From Streptomyces sp. MMG1121 (lineage in GTDB: Bacteria > Actinomycetota > Actinomycetes > Streptomycetales > Streptomycetaceae), in the NCBI RefSeq assembly GCF_001280015.1, contig NZ_LGDV01000200.1, positions 4,626-68,625 of the forward strand: DNA of 64,000 nt, written 5' to 3'. The translations under genes were made by a program, and so were the position numbers. Below, piece after piece: positions 1 to 9,771 of the stretch. The notes beneath the pieces were generated by a model. The model was not told the origin of the DNA and ran no database searches. It saw only the letters and a list, made by a program, of their open reading frames with translations. Position 1 is the first letter of the stretch; each line of letters begins with the position of its first letter.

Positions 1-10
1 GAGACGCCCG

Positions 11-1123
11 GTGAGTTCCCCAGATCCGCAGGTTCGCGCAGCGCGAAACCCCTCAACCCCTCCCGCCTCGCGCGGGCCCGTCGTAGCGGTCACCGGCGCC
101 GCCACCGGGATCGGCGCCCTGCTCACCGAGCGGCTGGCCGCCTCCGAGGAGATCAAGCAGGTCATCGCCATCGACGAGCGGCGCGGGGACTGTGCCGAAG
201 CCGAGTGGCACATCCTCGACGTGCGCGACCCCGCCATCGCGGACAAGCTGCGGGGCGCCGACGTCGTCGTACACCTCGCGCTGGACCTCGACCTGGAGAC
301 GGATGCGGCGGCGCGTACCGCTTACAACGTCCGGGGGACACAGACCGTCCTCACGGCCGCGGCGGCCGCCGGTGTGCACCGGGTGGTGCTGTGCACCTCG
401 GCCATGGTCTACGGCGCCCTGCCGGACAACGAGCTGCCCCTTTCGGAGGACGCCGAGCTGCGCGCGACCGCCGAGGCCACCGGGGTCGGCGACCTGCTGG
501 AGATCGAGCGGCTGGCGCGGCGGGCGCCGCGGGCGCATCCGGGGCTCAACGTCACCGTCGTACGGCCCGCCGTGCTGGTCGGCGGCACGGACACGGCGCT
601 GACCCGGTACTTCGAGTCGCCGCGACTGCTCGTCGTCGCCGGATCGCGGCCCGCGTGGCAGTTCTGCCACGTCGAGGACCTGTGCAGTGCGCTGGAGTAC
701 GCCGTTCTGGAGAAGGTCGAGGGGGAACTGGCCGTCGGCTGCGACGGGTGGCTGGAGCAGGAGGAGGTCGAGGAGCTGAGCGGGATCCGGCGGATGGAAC
801 TGCCGTCGGCGGTCGCGCTCGGCGCGGCGGCCCGGCTGCACCGGATCGGGCTCACACCGTCCCCGGCCGGGGATCTGGCATACACGATGTATCCCTGGGT
901 GATCAGCGGGAGCCGGCTGCACGACGCGGGGTGGCGGCCGCGCTGGACCAACGAGGAGGTGCTCGCCGAGCTGCTGGACGAGGTCTCCGGCCGGCACACG
1001 GTGGCCGGGCGCCGGCTCGGCCGCAAGGACGCCACGGCCGCGGGTGCCGCCGGAGCGACGGTCGCCCTGCTGGGCGCTGCGGCTGTCGTACGGCGGGCCC
1101 GGAAGGCCCGGCGCCGCGTGTGA
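11..1123 (+). CDS. SDR-family NAD-dependent epimerase/dehydratase
   Basis: A 370-residue extended-SDR sugar-epimerase-like protein. A nucleotide-binding Gly-rich loop VTGAATGIGALL lies near residue 28, followed by an acidic residue pattern after beta-2 and the segment CTSAMVYG near residue 130, where the usual catalytic Ser/Tyr region sits. The C-terminus (about residues 340-370) is a short Ala/Val-rich hydrophobic stretch followed by Arg/Lys, so the protein may be membrane-tethered. The GTG start at the window edge is the first available one, and upstream sequence is missing, so the N-terminus could be longer. Substrate unknown. Confidence 0.8.
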   Translation: MSSPDPQVRAARNPSTPPASRGPVVAVTGAATGIGALLTERLAASEEIKQVIAIDERRGDCAEAEWHILDVRDPAIADKLRGADVVVHLALDLDLETDAAARTAYNVRGTQTVLTAAAAAGVHRVVLCTSAMVYGALPDNELPLSEDAELRATAEATGVGDLLEIERLARRAPRAHPGLNVTVVRPAVLVGGTDTALTRYFESPRLLVVAGSRPAWQFCHVEDLCSALEYAVLEKVEGELAVGCDGWLEQEEVEELSGIRRMELPSAVALGAAARLHRIGLTPSPAGDLAYTMYPWVISGSRLHDAGWRPRWTNEEVLAELLDEVSGRHTVAGRRLGRKDATAAGAAGATVALLGAAAVVRRARKARRRV

Positions 1124-1133
1124 GGCGGCCCGG

Positions 1134-1160
1134 GCCGGGGGTGGGACCGCCGCCCCCGGC
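1134..1160 (+). terminator. Hairpin after the epimerase gene
   Basis: The 8-bp arms GCCGGGGG (1134-1141) and CCCCCGGC (1153-1160) form a strong stem 11 bp after the stop codon. There is no U-tract, which is usual in Streptomyces. Confidence 0.5.
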
Positions 1161-1249
1161 TCCGTCGTAGGACGCTCCAAACGCAGGCACGCGCGTGCCT
1201 GGTGAATCTCGTATTCCCCGTTGTCACAGGCGTGCGGCACGATGGGGGC

Positions 1250-1711
1250 ATGGCACACGCGAACGAGCATCCCGGTGAGCAGGCGGCGCAGGATCCCATC
1301 AAGCTGATCGGTGTCCGGGAGACCGCGCTCTCCCTGGACGAGGTGTTCCGGGCCGTCGGGGACGACGCGGCCGGGGGAGTCGCGCTGTTCGTGGGGACCG
1401 TGCGCAACCACGACGGGGGTGCCGACGTCGACGCGCTCGGGTATTCCTGCCACCCCAGTGCCGAGGCCGAGATGCGCCGGGTCGCCGAGAAGGTCGTGGC
1501 GGAGTATCCGGTGCGGGCGCTGGCCGCCGTGCACCGGGTGGGAGACCTCGCGGTGGGGGACATCGCCGTGGTCGTCGGCGTGGCCTGTCCGCATCGCGCG
1601 GAGGCCTTCGACGCCTGCCGCAAGCTCATCGACGACCTCAAGCACGAGGTGCCGATCTGGAAGCACCAGAAGTTCTCCGACGGGACGGAGGAGTGGGTCG
1701 GGGCCTGCTGA
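1250..1711 (+). CDS. moaE: Molybdopterin synthase catalytic subunit MoaE
   Basis: A 153-residue MoaE: the large subunit of molybdopterin synthase, which with MoaD inserts the dithiolene sulfurs into precursor Z during molybdenum cofactor synthesis. Family segments are VGTVRNHD near the N-terminus, AAVHRVGDLAVGD, ACPHRAEAFDACR and the C-terminal VPIWKHQKF, which carries the conserved active-site lysines. The ATG at 1250 has a G-rich ribosome site just upstream; an in-frame GTG at 1202 would add 16 residues that do not fit the family. No other moa gene is adjacent. Confidence 0.9.
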   Translation: MAHANEHPGEQAAQDPIKLIGVRETALSLDEVFRAVGDDAAGGVALFVGTVRNHDGGADVDALGYSCHPSAEAEMRRVAEKVVAEYPVRALAAVHRVGDLAVGDIAVVVGVACPHRAEAFDACRKLIDDLKHEVPIWKHQKFSDGTEEWVGAC

Positions 1712-1839
1712 GGTACGTCACCTGGAGCACACCCGCCCCTCCGGTTGCGTAACCGACCCCCTCGCGTGAGCGTTGTCTGTGCGGATGGTTAATCTGCTGA
1801 TCAGTCAGTTGCAGACGCTCTTGGCGTTGGGAGGTCGGC

Positions 1840-2037
1840 ATGGGGGCGCTTGTCTGGCTGCTGATTCCGCTTCTGGCCGCGATCGGCGGCGGGGTCTGGG
1901 GCAGCTGGGCCAATCGGACCCGCAAGGTGCGCGGTGACGGGCCCGAGCTGGACGGCTATGCCCGGTTCCGCGCAGCGATGGAGAAGTCCAACTCGGAGGC
2001 CGGGGGGCCCGACGAGGGTGCCCTGACGGGCCGCTGA
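1840..2037 (+). CDS. Small membrane-anchored hypothetical protein
   Basis: A 65-residue protein with one N-terminal hydrophobic segment (about residues 3-20, LVWLLIPLLAAIGGGVWG) followed by a charged, probably cytoplasmic tail. The ATG at 1840 has a GGGAGG ribosome site. It lies 25 bp before the PDZ-protease gene and may be co-transcribed with it. Function unknown. Confidence 0.65.
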   Translation: MGALVWLLIPLLAAIGGGVWGSWANRTRKVRGDGPELDGYARFRAAMEKSNSEAGGPDEGALTGR

Positions 2038-2062
2038 CAGAGGCGTCCCGTACTGTCGTGGC

Positions 2063-3160
2063 ATGCCACGCCGCACCGCGACGATGCTCGCCTCCACCCT
2101 GATGCTGATCGCGCTCCTGTGCGCGGGAGTGCTCATCCCCGTGCCCTACGCGGAGATGTCTCCCGGCCCGACCGTGAACACGCTGGGGGACCACGACGGC
2201 GAGCCGGTGCTGCAGATCACCGGGCACAAGACGTACAAGACCGACGGCAACCTCAACATGACCACGGTCAGGGTGACCAGCGCGGACTTCCGGATGAACC
2301 TCGTGGAGGCCGTCTACGGCTGGCTGGACCACGACACCAAGATCGTCCCGCACGACACGCTCTATCCGAACGGCACGACGGAGGAGCAGTCCTCGCAGCA
2401 GAACGCCGAGGAGTTCAGCCAGTCCCAGGAGAGTGCCAAGGTGTCCGCTCTGAAGGAGCTGGGCATCCCGGTGAAGTCCTGGGTCATCGTCTCCACCGTG
2501 ATCAAGGATTCCCCGGCCGAGGGCAGGCTGCACGCCGGTGACGTGATCAAGGCCGTCGACGGTACGGCGGTCAAGCAGCCGTCCGACGTCGCCAAGTTCG
2601 TCACGAAGCACAAGCCCGGGCAGCGCGTCGTCTTCACGGTCATCCCCGCCAAGGAGCAGGCCGCCGCGGAGAAGGCGCACAAGACGGCGACCACGACCCA
2701 GGACGTCGCCCTGACCACGAAGAAGTCCGACGACAGCGGCCCCGCGCGGGCCATCGTCGGGATCTCCGCCGGGACCGACCACACCTTCCCGTTCACCATC
2801 GACATCAAGCTCGCCGATGTCGGCGGCCCCAGCGCCGGTCTGATGTTCGCCCTCGGGATCTACGACAAGCTCACCCCGGGCGACCTCACGGGCGGCAAGT
2901 TCGTCGCCGGCACGGGCACCATCGACGACAGCGGCACCGTCGGCCCGATCGGCGGCGTCGAGATGAAGACCGTCGGTGCGCGCGAGAAGGGCGCCCAGTA
3001 CTTCCTGACGCCCGCCGACAACTGCGCGGCCGCCGCCAAGGACACCCCGAGCGGGCTCACCCTGGTCAAGGTGAAGAACATCAGCGACGCGATCAGCTCG
3101 CTGAAGGACATCCGCAGCGGGAACACCACGGCACTGCCCAAGTGCACCACCAAGGGCTGA
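2063..3160 (+). CDS. PDZ-domain Lon-like (S16) membrane protease, YlbL type
   Basis: A 365-residue secreted or membrane-anchored serine protease. The N-terminus has one hydrophobic segment (about residues 8-27). A PDZ domain follows near residues 150-210 (around SPAEGRLHAGDVIKAVDG), then an S16 Lon-type proteolytic domain. The catalytic Ser is in GGPSAGLMF and the dyad Lys in EMKTVGAREKGA; the segment GTGTIDDSGTVGPIGG between them is typical of Lon proteases. The family is widespread in Actinobacteria and Firmicutes as a quality-control protease outside the membrane. Confidence 0.88.
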   Translation: MPRRTATMLASTLMLIALLCAGVLIPVPYAEMSPGPTVNTLGDHDGEPVLQITGHKTYKTDGNLNMTTVRVTSADFRMNLVEAVYGWLDHDTKIVPHDTLYPNGTTEEQSSQQNAEEFSQSQESAKVSALKELGIPVKSWVIVSTVIKDSPAEGRLHAGDVIKAVDGTAVKQPSDVAKFVTKHKPGQRVVFTVIPAKEQAAAEKAHKTATTTQDVALTTKKSDDSGPARAIVGISAGTDHTFPFTIDIKLADVGGPSAGLMFALGIYDKLTPGDLTGGKFVAGTGTIDDSGTVGPIGGVEMKTVGAREKGAQYFLTPADNCAAAAKDTPSGLTLVKVKNISDAISSLKDIRSGNTTALPKCTTKG

Positions 3161-3176
3161 CGGGTACGTGACGCGG

Positions 3177-3211
3177 CTGGGGGCGCCCCTCGCGACCAGA
3201 GGCGCCCCCAG
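3177..3211. terminator. Bidirectional hairpin terminator
   Basis: The 11-bp arms CTGGGGGCGCC (3177-3187) and GGCGCCCCCAG (3201-3211) are perfectly complementary. The hairpin sits between the convergent protease and PPA1309-family genes and can serve both. Confidence 0.75.
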
Positions 3212-3234
3212 TGCCGTACCGCAAGAAGCGGCGG

Positions 3235-3777
3235 TCAGTCCGCGAACGTCGCCGCCAGGGCGTCCGCCAGGCCGGGCACCAGCTCCGGGCCGGTGAGGAC
3301 CTCCGTAGGAGAGTCCTTCTCGCGCAGCCGCAGCGCAGACTCGCGGGTGCCGTCGCGCAGCACCGCGACCGTCATGCGCACCTCCTGGCGCTCGGGGTGC
3401 TCGGCCACCCACTTCGCCAGCTTGGCGTCGCTCAGGTTCTGCGGGACCTGAGCCTCGGCGGACGGCGGCAGCATCAGACGTTCCACCGAGAGCGCGCAGC
3501 CGACGACCGCGTCGGGCCAGGCGATGGTGCCGAGAAAATCGTCGAGCGGCTTGCCGGACGGAAGCTCGTCCTGCTCGATCGGGGTGAGACCGGCGGTCTC
3601 GGACTCGCCGTCGAGACCCAGCTGGGCCGCGAGCGACGGTTCCTGATTCCGCAGCCGTGCGGTGTCTACAAGGGCGAAGAGGCGGGCGGGCTGGTCCCAG
3701 CCGAGGCCGGAGACGTACTCGTCGATCTCGAGTACGGCCCGGGTGAGCGGGCTCGCTGCCATGGGAGTGTTGGACAT
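3235..3777 (-). CDS. PPA1309 family protein
   Basis: A 180-residue soluble protein of the actinobacterial PPA1309 family, function unknown. The ATG at 3777 gives the start MSNTPMAAS; a GTG six bases further upstream is possible. The segment ALVDTARLRNQEPSLAAQLG and the C-terminal LVPGLADALAATF are recognisable family features. It is divergent from the UPF0182 membrane protein gene, as in other streptomycetes (from memory). Confidence 0.8.
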   Translation of the reverse strand: MSNTPMAASPLTRAVLEIDEYVSGLGWDQPARLFALVDTARLRNQEPSLAAQLGLDGESETAGLTPIEQDELPSGKPLDDFLGTIAWPDAVVGCALSVERLMLPPSAEAQVPQNLSDAKLAKWVAEHPERQEVRMTVAVLRDGTRESALRLREKDSPTEVLTGPELVPGLADALAATFAD

Positions 3778-3928
3778 GGTCACAATCCTGCCTCGTTCAT
3801 GGCCGGAATCGGGAACCGTGTAATCCCTGAGTAAGTTGCATAGGTGTGGGCCCGCGATCACGGGGGGCCACGGAGGGCCCACGACCACGAGGGCCTGACG
3901 GACCGACAGCGACTTCGAGGTGCGCACC

Positions 3929-6880
3929 TTGGCTTTCCAGATGCCGGACCGCGGCGGAGGCCCGACGGGACCGCGGATCAGAGCGGGCCGCCCGTCCCGG
4001 CGTGTCCGGGGCCTGCTCATGACACTGGGCGTCCTGGCCGTCCTCGGCATGGCGTTCACCATGTTCGCGGGCTTCTGGACGGACTGGCTGTGGTATCGGT
4101 CGGTGCACTACTCGTCGGTGTTCACGACGACCCTGTCGACCAAGATCGGGCTGTTCTTCGTCTTCGGTCTGCTGATGGCGGTCGCCGTCGGGGTCAACAT
4201 CTGGGTGGCGCACCGGATGCGGCCTCCGCTGAGCGCCATGTCCATGGAGCAGCAGAGCCTCGACCGCTACCGGATGGGCATCGCGCCGTACAAGAAGTGG
4301 CTGCTGCTCGCCGTCACCGCGCTCGTCGGCCTGATCGCCGGAGCCTCGGCGTCCAGTCAGTGGCGGATCTGGCTGATGTGGGTCAACGGCGTGCCCTTCC
4401 ACCAGAAGGACCCGCAGTTCCACCTCGACGTCTCCTTCTACGCCTTCGACCTGCCCTGGTACCGCTTCCTGCTGGGCTTCGGCTTCGCCGCCGCCATCCT
4501 GAGCCTGATCGCCGCCGCGCTCACGCACTATCTGTACGGCGGGCTGCGCCTGACCAGCCCGGGCGCGCGGGCCACCGCCGCCGCGACCGGGCATCTGTCC
4601 GTGCTGCTCGGCATCTTCGTCGCCCTGAAGGCGGTCGCCTACTGGCTCGACCGGTACGGCCTGGCCGTCAAGTCCAGCGACTTCAAGGCGACCGGCAACT
4701 GGACCGGCCTGCGCTACGTCGACGCCAACGCCTATCTGCCGGCGAAGACGATCCTGTTCTGCATCGCGGTCATCTGCGCGCTGCTGTTCTTCGCCACCCT
4801 GTGGCGGCGCACCTGGCAGCTGCCCGTCATCGGCTTCGGCCTGATGGTCCTGTCCGCGATCCTGATCGGCGGGCTGTACCCGGCGATCGTGCAGAAGTTC
4901 CAGGTGCAGCCCAACGAGCAGGCCAAGGAAGCCCCGTACGTCCAGAAGAACCTCAAGGCGACCCGCGAGGCGTACGGCATCGACGACGCCAAGGTCACCG
5001 AGTACTCCGGTCAGTCCACGACGAAGGACAAGACCAAGCTGCGCGACGACGCCGATGCCGCGGCGAGCATCCGCATCATGGACCCGAACATCGTCTCGCC
5101 GACGTTCCAGCAGCTCCAGCAGATGAAGAACTACTACGGGTTCCCGACCAACCTGGACGTCGACCGGTACCCCGCCAAGGACGGTAAGAACACCAAGGAC
5201 CAGGACACGGTCCTCGGTCTGCGCGAGCTGAACCTGGACGGCATCCCGAAGAACAACTGGATCAACGACCACTTCCGCTACACCCACGGCTACGGCGTGG
5301 TCGCCGCGAAGGGTACCGAGGCCGACTCCCAGGGCCAGCCCGTCTTCACCGAGTACGACCTGCCGTCCCGGGGCGAGCTGCCCACGTACGAACAGCGCAT
5401 CTACTACGGCGAGAAGACCACCACCTACTCCATCGTCGGCGGTCCCCAGAAGGAGATCGACTACTCCGACGACAGCGGTGAGAAGACCACCAGCTACACG
5501 GGCAAGAGCGGGGTCAACCTCGACAACCCGGTCAACCGGGCCGCGTACGCGGTGGCGTTCAACGAGCCGCAGATCCTCTACTCGGGTGCGATCGGCAAGG
5601 GTTCGCGGATCCTGTACAACCGCACGCCCAAGGAGCGCGTCGAGGCGGTCGCCCCTTGGCTGACCATCGACGGCGACGCCTATCCGGCGGTGGTGAAGGG
5701 CCGTATCCAGTGGATCGTCGACGCCTACACGACGTCGAACGGCTACCCGTACTCCTCCCGCACGACTCTCGGTGACACCACGGCCGACTCGCTGACCGCC
5801 ACCAACAACAACCGCACCGTGGTGGCCCAGCAGAACCAGGTCAACTACATCCGCAACTCGGTGAAGGCGACTGTCGACGCGTACACCGGTGATGTCAAGC
5901 TCTACCAGTGGGACACCCAGGACCCGGTGCTGAAGACCTGGATGAAGGCCTTCCCCGGGACGGTGAAGCCGAGGAGTGCCATCTCCCCGGAGCTCATGGC
6001 CCATCTGCGCTATCCGCAGGACCTGTTCAAGGTCCAGCGCGAACTGCTCACCCGCTACCACGTGACGGACGCGCAGACGTTCCTCACCGGCAGCGAGGTG
6101 TGGCAGGTGCCGGACGACCCGACCAACAAGTCGGGCAGCGCGGTGCCGCCGTACTACCTGAGCATGAAGATGCCCGACCAGGCCAAGCAGGCGTTCTCGC
6201 TGTCGACGACGTTCACGCCCAACGGCCGGGACAATCTCAGTGCGTTCATGTCGGTCGACGCCGAGGCCGGCACCAGTGACTACGGCAAGATCAGAATCCT
6301 GAAACTGCCGACCAGCACGACGGTCGACGGGCCCAAACAGGTACAGAGCCAGTTCAACTCCGAACAGGACATCGCCGCGGCGATCAGACTCCTCAAGGGC
6401 GGCGACTCCGATATCGAGTACGGCAACCTGCTGACCGTGCCGCTGGACGGAGGACTGCTCTACGTGGAGCCGGTCTACGTACGCGGTGGCGGACTGAAGT
6501 ACCCGCTGCTGCGCAAGGTGCTCGTCACCTACGAGGGCAAGACCGCGTTCGAGAACACCCTCGACGCCGCTCTCGACAAGGTCTTCGGTGCGACGGGCTC
6601 GACCACGACACCACCGGACACCGGCACCAGCAATCCGCCCACGTCCACCAATCCGACCGTCCAGCAGGCCCTGGACGACGCCCAGAAGGCCTTCGACGCG
6701 GGCCAGCAGGCGCTGCGGAATCCGGACGGGGCGGACTGGGCCGCGTACGCCAAGGCCCAGAAGGATCTGCAGGCCGCGCTGAAGCGGGCGCAGGAGGCGG
6801 AGGCGAAGGCCGCTCAGTCCGGCAGCGGCAAGAACGCCGACAAGAGCAGCGCCAAGGGCGGCGGCAAGAGCAGCAATTGA
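3929..6880 (+). CDS. UPF0182 family large membrane protein
   Basis: A 983-residue UPF0182 protein. Seven or so hydrophobic segments lie in the first 320 residues, followed by a large extracytoplasmic region and a low-complexity tail rich in Thr/Pro and then Ala/Lys/Gln (about residues 890-983). I prefer the TTG at 3929 because it gives [11 protein letters not shown], the usual N-terminus of Streptomyces homologues as I recall it, with GAGG eight bases upstream; a GTG at 3920 is the alternative. Function unknown; the family is found across Actinobacteria. Confidence 0.88.
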   Translation: MAFQMPDRGGGPTGPRIRAGRPSRRVRGLLMTLGVLAVLGMAFTMFAGFWTDWLWYRSVHYSSVFTTTLSTKIGLFFVFGLLMAVAVGVNIWVAHRMRPPLSAMSMEQQSLDRYRMGIAPYKKWLLLAVTALVGLIAGASASSQWRIWLMWVNGVPFHQKDPQFHLDVSFYAFDLPWYRFLLGFGFAAAILSLIAAALTHYLYGGLRLTSPGARATAAATGHLSVLLGIFVALKAVAYWLDRYGLAVKSSDFKATGNWTGLRYVDANAYLPAKTILFCIAVICALLFFATLWRRTWQLPVIGFGLMVLSAILIGGLYPAIVQKFQVQPNEQAKEAPYVQKNLKATREAYGIDDAKVTEYSGQSTTKDKTKLRDDADAAASIRIMDPNIVSPTFQQLQQMKNYYGFPTNLDVDRYPAKDGKNTKDQDTVLGLRELNLDGIPKNNWINDHFRYTHGYGVVAAKGTEADSQGQPVFTEYDLPSRGELPTYEQRIYYGEKTTTYSIVGGPQKEIDYSDDSGEKTTSYTGKSGVNLDNPVNRAAYAVAFNEPQILYSGAIGKGSRILYNRTPKERVEAVAPWLTIDGDAYPAVVKGRIQWIVDAYTTSNGYPYSSRTTLGDTTADSLTATNNNRTVVAQQNQVNYIRNSVKATVDAYTGDVKLYQWDTQDPVLKTWMKAFPGTVKPRSAISPELMAHLRYPQDLFKVQRELLTRYHVTDAQTFLTGSEVWQVPDDPTNKSGSAVPPYYLSMKMPDQAKQAFSLSTTFTPNGRDNLSAFMSVDAEAGTSDYGKIRILKLPTSTTVDGPKQVQSQFNSEQDIAAAIRLLKGGDSDIEYGNLLTVPLDGGLLYVEPVYVRGGGLKYPLLRKVLVTYEGKTAFENTLDAALDKVFGATGSTTTPPDTGTSNPPTSTNPTVQQALDDAQKAFDAGQQALRNPDGADWAAYAKAQKDLQAALKRAQEAEAKAAQSGSGKNADKSSAKGGGKSSN

Positions 6881-6888
6881 TCAAGACC

Positions 6889-6928
6889 CCCCGCGCCGTG
6901 GTACGGTTACCAGGCAAACGGCGCGGGG
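6889..6928 (+). promoter_or_regulatory. Inverted repeat overlapping the 5' end of the first initiator tRNA
   Basis: The arms CCCCGCGCCG (6889-6898) and CGGCGCGGGG (6919-6928) are a perfect 10-bp inverted repeat, with an inner TGGTA/TACCA pair. The right arm contains the 5' acceptor strand of the tRNA. It may act as a terminator for the upstream gene, or compete with tRNA folding in a read-through transcript. Confidence 0.45.
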
Positions 6929-6995
6929 TGGAGCAGCTCGGTAGCTCGCTGGGCTCATAACCCAGAGGTCGCAGGTTCAAATCCTGTCCCCGCTA
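6922..6995 (+). tRNA. Initiator tRNA-fMet (CAT), copy 1
   Basis: A 74-nt tRNA without an encoded CCA. The anticodon stem-loop is CTGGGCTCATAACCCAG. Initiator hallmarks are the unpaired 1-72 position (C against T) and the three consecutive G-C pairs GGG/CCC in the anticodon stem. The T-loop is TTCAAAT. It is identical to the copy at 9100-9173. Confidence 0.95.
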
Positions 6996-7002
6996 CTGCG
7001 AA

Positions 7003-7036
7003 CGAAGGCCCGGATCCCAAGGGATCCGGGCCTTCG
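7003..7036 (+). terminator. Terminator of tRNA-fMet copy 1
   Basis: A long perfect hairpin, GAAGGCCCGGATCCC paired with GGGATCCGGGCCTTC around an AA loop, begins eight bases after the tRNA. Confidence 0.85.
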
Positions 7037-7199
7037 TGGTGTGCGAACTCATATCCGGAGGGGAGGTACGGCCGCGCCGCCGTGGGGAGTTGAGTGGTGT
7101 GTGTTTGACTTGTCGTCCTGTGGGCATGTCGACAAAACGCTGAAGTGACCTCACGGGCTGCGGTATACCGGGTGTACCCAGGTTGCAGGTGGTGCGACG

Positions 7200-9020
7200 A
7201 TGGACGTTATGGGGGACAAGGCAACTCTGTTCGAGTCAGGGCGATTTGTGCAGCCGTCCGGTGAGGAGCCGACCCGCGACGAAGTGAGCGACATGGGGGA
7301 TGCCGCTGAAGAGGTACGGCTCGCTCTCGCCGCGCAGAGCGGCGACGCGGAGGCGGCGAGCGTCCTCGGAGCCATGCTGCTGCGCCGCGGCGACCTCGAC
7401 GGAGCCGAAGCCCATCTGCGCGCCGCCACCGCGGCCGGCGACCGGGCCGCCGCCAACAACCTCGGCGTCCTGCTGCACCAGCGCGGCTACCCCGAGGAGG
7501 CCGCCGGCTGGTGGCGGATCGCCGCCGTCGCCGGTTCCGCCGCCGCCGCGCACGCGCTCGGCCGCTACCACCGCGAGCGCGGGGACGAGCCGGCCGCCGA
7601 GTACTGGCTGCGCCAGTCCGCCGAACAGGGCCACGTCCTCGGCGCCTACGCGCTCGCCGACCTGCTGGAGCACCGCGGTGACGTCGGCGCCGAGCACTGG
7701 ATGCGGGCCGCCGCCGAGCGCGGGCACCGGGAGGCGGCGTACCGGCTGGCACGCGCCCTCGACCACACGGAGGGACACGAGGACGAGAGCGGGTCCGACA
7801 ACGCTGTCGCGGAGGCCGAGCAGTGGTACCGGCAGGCCGCCGCGCGCGGTCACCGGCGGGCCGCGCTGCACCTCGGGGCGATCCTGGAGAAGCGGGGAGA
7901 GCTGAAGGAAGCCGGGCGCTGGTATCTGACCTCGGCCAAGGACGGCGAGGCCCGGGCCGCCTGCGCGCTGGGCTTCCTGCTGCGCGACGCCGGGGACACC
8001 GAGAGCGCGGCCGTGTGGTGGCTGCGCGCCGCCCAGGAGGGCGACGGCAACGCGGCCAACGCGCTGGGCGCGCTGCACGCCGAGCGCGGCGAGACGCAGA
8101 CCGCCGAGCGCTGGTACCGGGCGGCGCTGGACGCGGGCGACGACAACGGCGCGTACAACCTCGGGCTGCTCTGCGCCGAGCAGGGGCGGACCGCACAGGC
8201 CGAGCAGTGGTACCGGCGGGCCGCCTACGCAGGGCACCGGGAGGCCGCGAACGCGCTCGCCATCCTGCTGCTGCAGGGCGGTGACACCACCGGCGCCGAG
8301 CCGTGGTTCTCCAAGGCCGCCGAGGCGGGGAGCGTGGACGCCGCGTTCAATCTCGGGATCCTCTACGCCGGGCGTGGCACCGGGCAGGCGGCCGAGATGG
8401 CGCTGCGCTGGTACGAGCGGGCGGCCGCCGCCGGGCACACCGAGGCCGCGCTCCAGGTCGGGATCGCCCGGCTGCGCGAGGGCGACGAGCGGGAGGCCGA
8501 ACGGCATCTGCGCTGCGCGGCCGGCGGCGGCAGCGCGGAGGCGGCATACCGGCTGGCCACCCTGCTCGACGCGCGCCGGCCGCCGGAGCCCGCGCACGAG
8601 CTGGGCGAGATCGTGCACGAGAAGACCGAGTGCGAGGAGTGGTACGAGCGCGCTGCCACCCAGGGCCACCGGCGGGCGCAGGTGCGGGTCGGCATGCTGG
8701 CCGCCGCCCGGGGTGATGTGGTCGAGGCGGCACGTTGGTACCGGGCGGCGGCGGAGGCCGGATCACGCAACGGCGCCTTCAATCTGGGGCTGCTGCTGGC
8801 CCGGGAGGGCAGTGAGCCGGAGGCGGCGGTGTGGTGGACGCGCGCCGCCGACGCCGGGCACGGCCGGGCCGCCCTACGGCTGGCCCTTGTCTACGCGCGT
8901 CGGGGAGAGCTGGCGGAGGGGCAGCGGTGGGCGGACCGTGCGGTGGCACTGGGCCCGGCGGAGGTCGCCGAGCGGGCGGGACGGCTCAGGGATGCGCTGC
9001 GGGAAGAGCTCTCTGCTTGA
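7200..9020 (+). CDS. Sel1-like/TPR repeat protein
   Basis: A 606-residue soluble protein made almost wholly of about 15 Sel1-like (SLR/TPR) alpha-helical repeats. Recurring units resemble AEQWYRRAAYAGHREAANAL and EAARWYRAAAEAGSRNGAFN. Such proteins are scaffolds for protein-protein contacts; the partner is unknown. The ATG at 7200 has AGGTGG nine bases upstream; an ATG three codons later is possible. It is bracketed by the two identical initiator tRNA genes. Confidence 0.85.
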   Translation: MDVMGDKATLFESGRFVQPSGEEPTRDEVSDMGDAAEEVRLALAAQSGDAEAASVLGAMLLRRGDLDGAEAHLRAATAAGDRAAANNLGVLLHQRGYPEEAAGWWRIAAVAGSAAAAHALGRYHRERGDEPAAEYWLRQSAEQGHVLGAYALADLLEHRGDVGAEHWMRAAAERGHREAAYRLARALDHTEGHEDESGSDNAVAEAEQWYRQAAARGHRRAALHLGAILEKRGELKEAGRWYLTSAKDGEARAACALGFLLRDAGDTESAAVWWLRAAQEGDGNAANALGALHAERGETQTAERWYRAALDAGDDNGAYNLGLLCAEQGRTAQAEQWYRRAAYAGHREAANALAILLLQGGDTTGAEPWFSKAAEAGSVDAAFNLGILYAGRGTGQAAEMALRWYERAAAAGHTEAALQVGIARLREGDEREAERHLRCAAGGGSAEAAYRLATLLDARRPPEPAHELGEIVHEKTECEEWYERAATQGHRRAQVRVGMLAAARGDVVEAARWYRAAAEAGSRNGAFNLGLLLAREGSEPEAAVWWTRAADAGHGRAALRLALVYARRGELAEGQRWADRAVALGPAEVAERAGRLRDALREELSA

Positions 9021-9099
9021 CCGCGCAGTGGCCCTGGTCACTCGGTCCCCAATCGATTTGCTTCCGTGGGCCGCCCTCGCGTAATGTCGTGTTCACCGA

Positions 9100-9173
9100 C
9101 GCGGGGTGGAGCAGCTCGGTAGCTCGCTGGGCTCATAACCCAGAGGTCGCAGGTTCAAATCCTGTCCCCGCTA
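9100..9173 (+). tRNA. Initiator tRNA-fMet (CAT), copy 2
   Basis: A second 74-nt initiator tRNA, identical base for base to the copy at 6922-6995, with the same C1-T72 mismatch, GGG/CCC anticodon stem and CAT anticodon, and no encoded CCA. The flanking sequences differ, so only the tRNA itself and three following bases (CTG) are repeated. Confidence 0.95.
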
Positions 9174-9180
9174 CTGATGA

Positions 9181-9218
9181 CCTAGGGCCGGAATCCAGAG
9201 ATGGATTCCGGCCCTAGG
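9181..9218 (+). terminator. Terminator of tRNA-fMet copy 2
   Basis: The 16-bp perfect arms CCTAGGGCCGGAATCC (9181-9196) and GGATTCCGGCCCTAGG (9203-9218) lie eight bases after the tRNA. Confidence 0.85.
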
Positions 9219-9306
9219 TGCGTTTAGGTGTGGGCAGGCGCGTGCAGGCCCGAAAAAAGGGGGCTTGCGCCCCCTGGTTCACGCGACTTCGTTCACGCGC
9301 CCGGGT

Positions 9307-9723
9307 TCACGCGCCCGCGCAGTTCGGGCACAGCCCCCGGTACGTCACCTCGACGTCCGACACCGTGAAGCCGAAGCGCTCCGTGTCGGGGAGGTCGGCG
9401 AGCGGGTTGCCCGTCGGGTGGACGTCGCGGATCGCGCCGCAGCGGGCGCAGACCAGGTGGTGGTGCGGGCGGTGCGCGTTCGGGTCGTACCGCTTGGCGC
9501 GCTTGTCCGTCGCGACTTCCAGCACCTCGCCGAGGGAGACCAGCTCGCCCAGCGTGTTGTAGACGGTCGCCCGGGAGATCTCCGGCAGCTTCGCGACGGC
9601 GCGCGCATGGACCTCGTCGGCCGTCAGATGGACGTGCTCGCCGTCCAGGACCTCGGCCACCACGCGCCGCTGCGCGGTCATCCGCCATCCGCGTCCACGC
9701 AGCCGTTCCAGAAGGTCGCTCAT
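9307..9723 (-). CDS. catR: Fur/PerR-family repressor CatR
   Basis: A 138-residue Fur-superfamily regulator with an N-terminal winged helix (recognition region [12 protein letters not shown]) and a C-terminal metal domain. That domain has the histidine run RPHHHLVC, a CxxC pair (CARC) and a second pair (CPNC) that build the structural zinc site. S. coelicolor CatR (SCO5206) has this length and acts as a peroxide-sensing repressor of catalase. Here it is divergent from a catalase gene, which supports that role. The shared intergenic region holds an inverted repeat that could be its operator. Confidence 0.85.
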   Translation of the reverse strand: MSDLLERLRGRGWRMTAQRRVVAEVLDGEHVHLTADEVHARAVAKLPEISRATVYNTLGELVSLGEVLEVATDKRAKRYDPNAHRPHHHLVCARCGAIRDVHPTGNPLADLPDTERFGFTVSDVEVTYRGLCPNCAGA

Positions 9724-9771
9724 AGCTATCAGCCTAACAGGAGAGGGGACCAGGACGGGAATAGGTGTGAG

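Noticed and set aside
3797-6061. A 754-codon minus-strand frame opposite the UPF0182 gene
   Set aside because: It is low in hydrophobic residues, full of Arg/Gly/Asp/Val runs, and lies wholly opposite a well-supported gene. Long antisense frames are usual in such GC-rich DNA.
7200-9020. DNA repeats in the Sel1 gene
   Set aside because: The periodicity is that of the protein repeats and does not suggest a separate DNA element.
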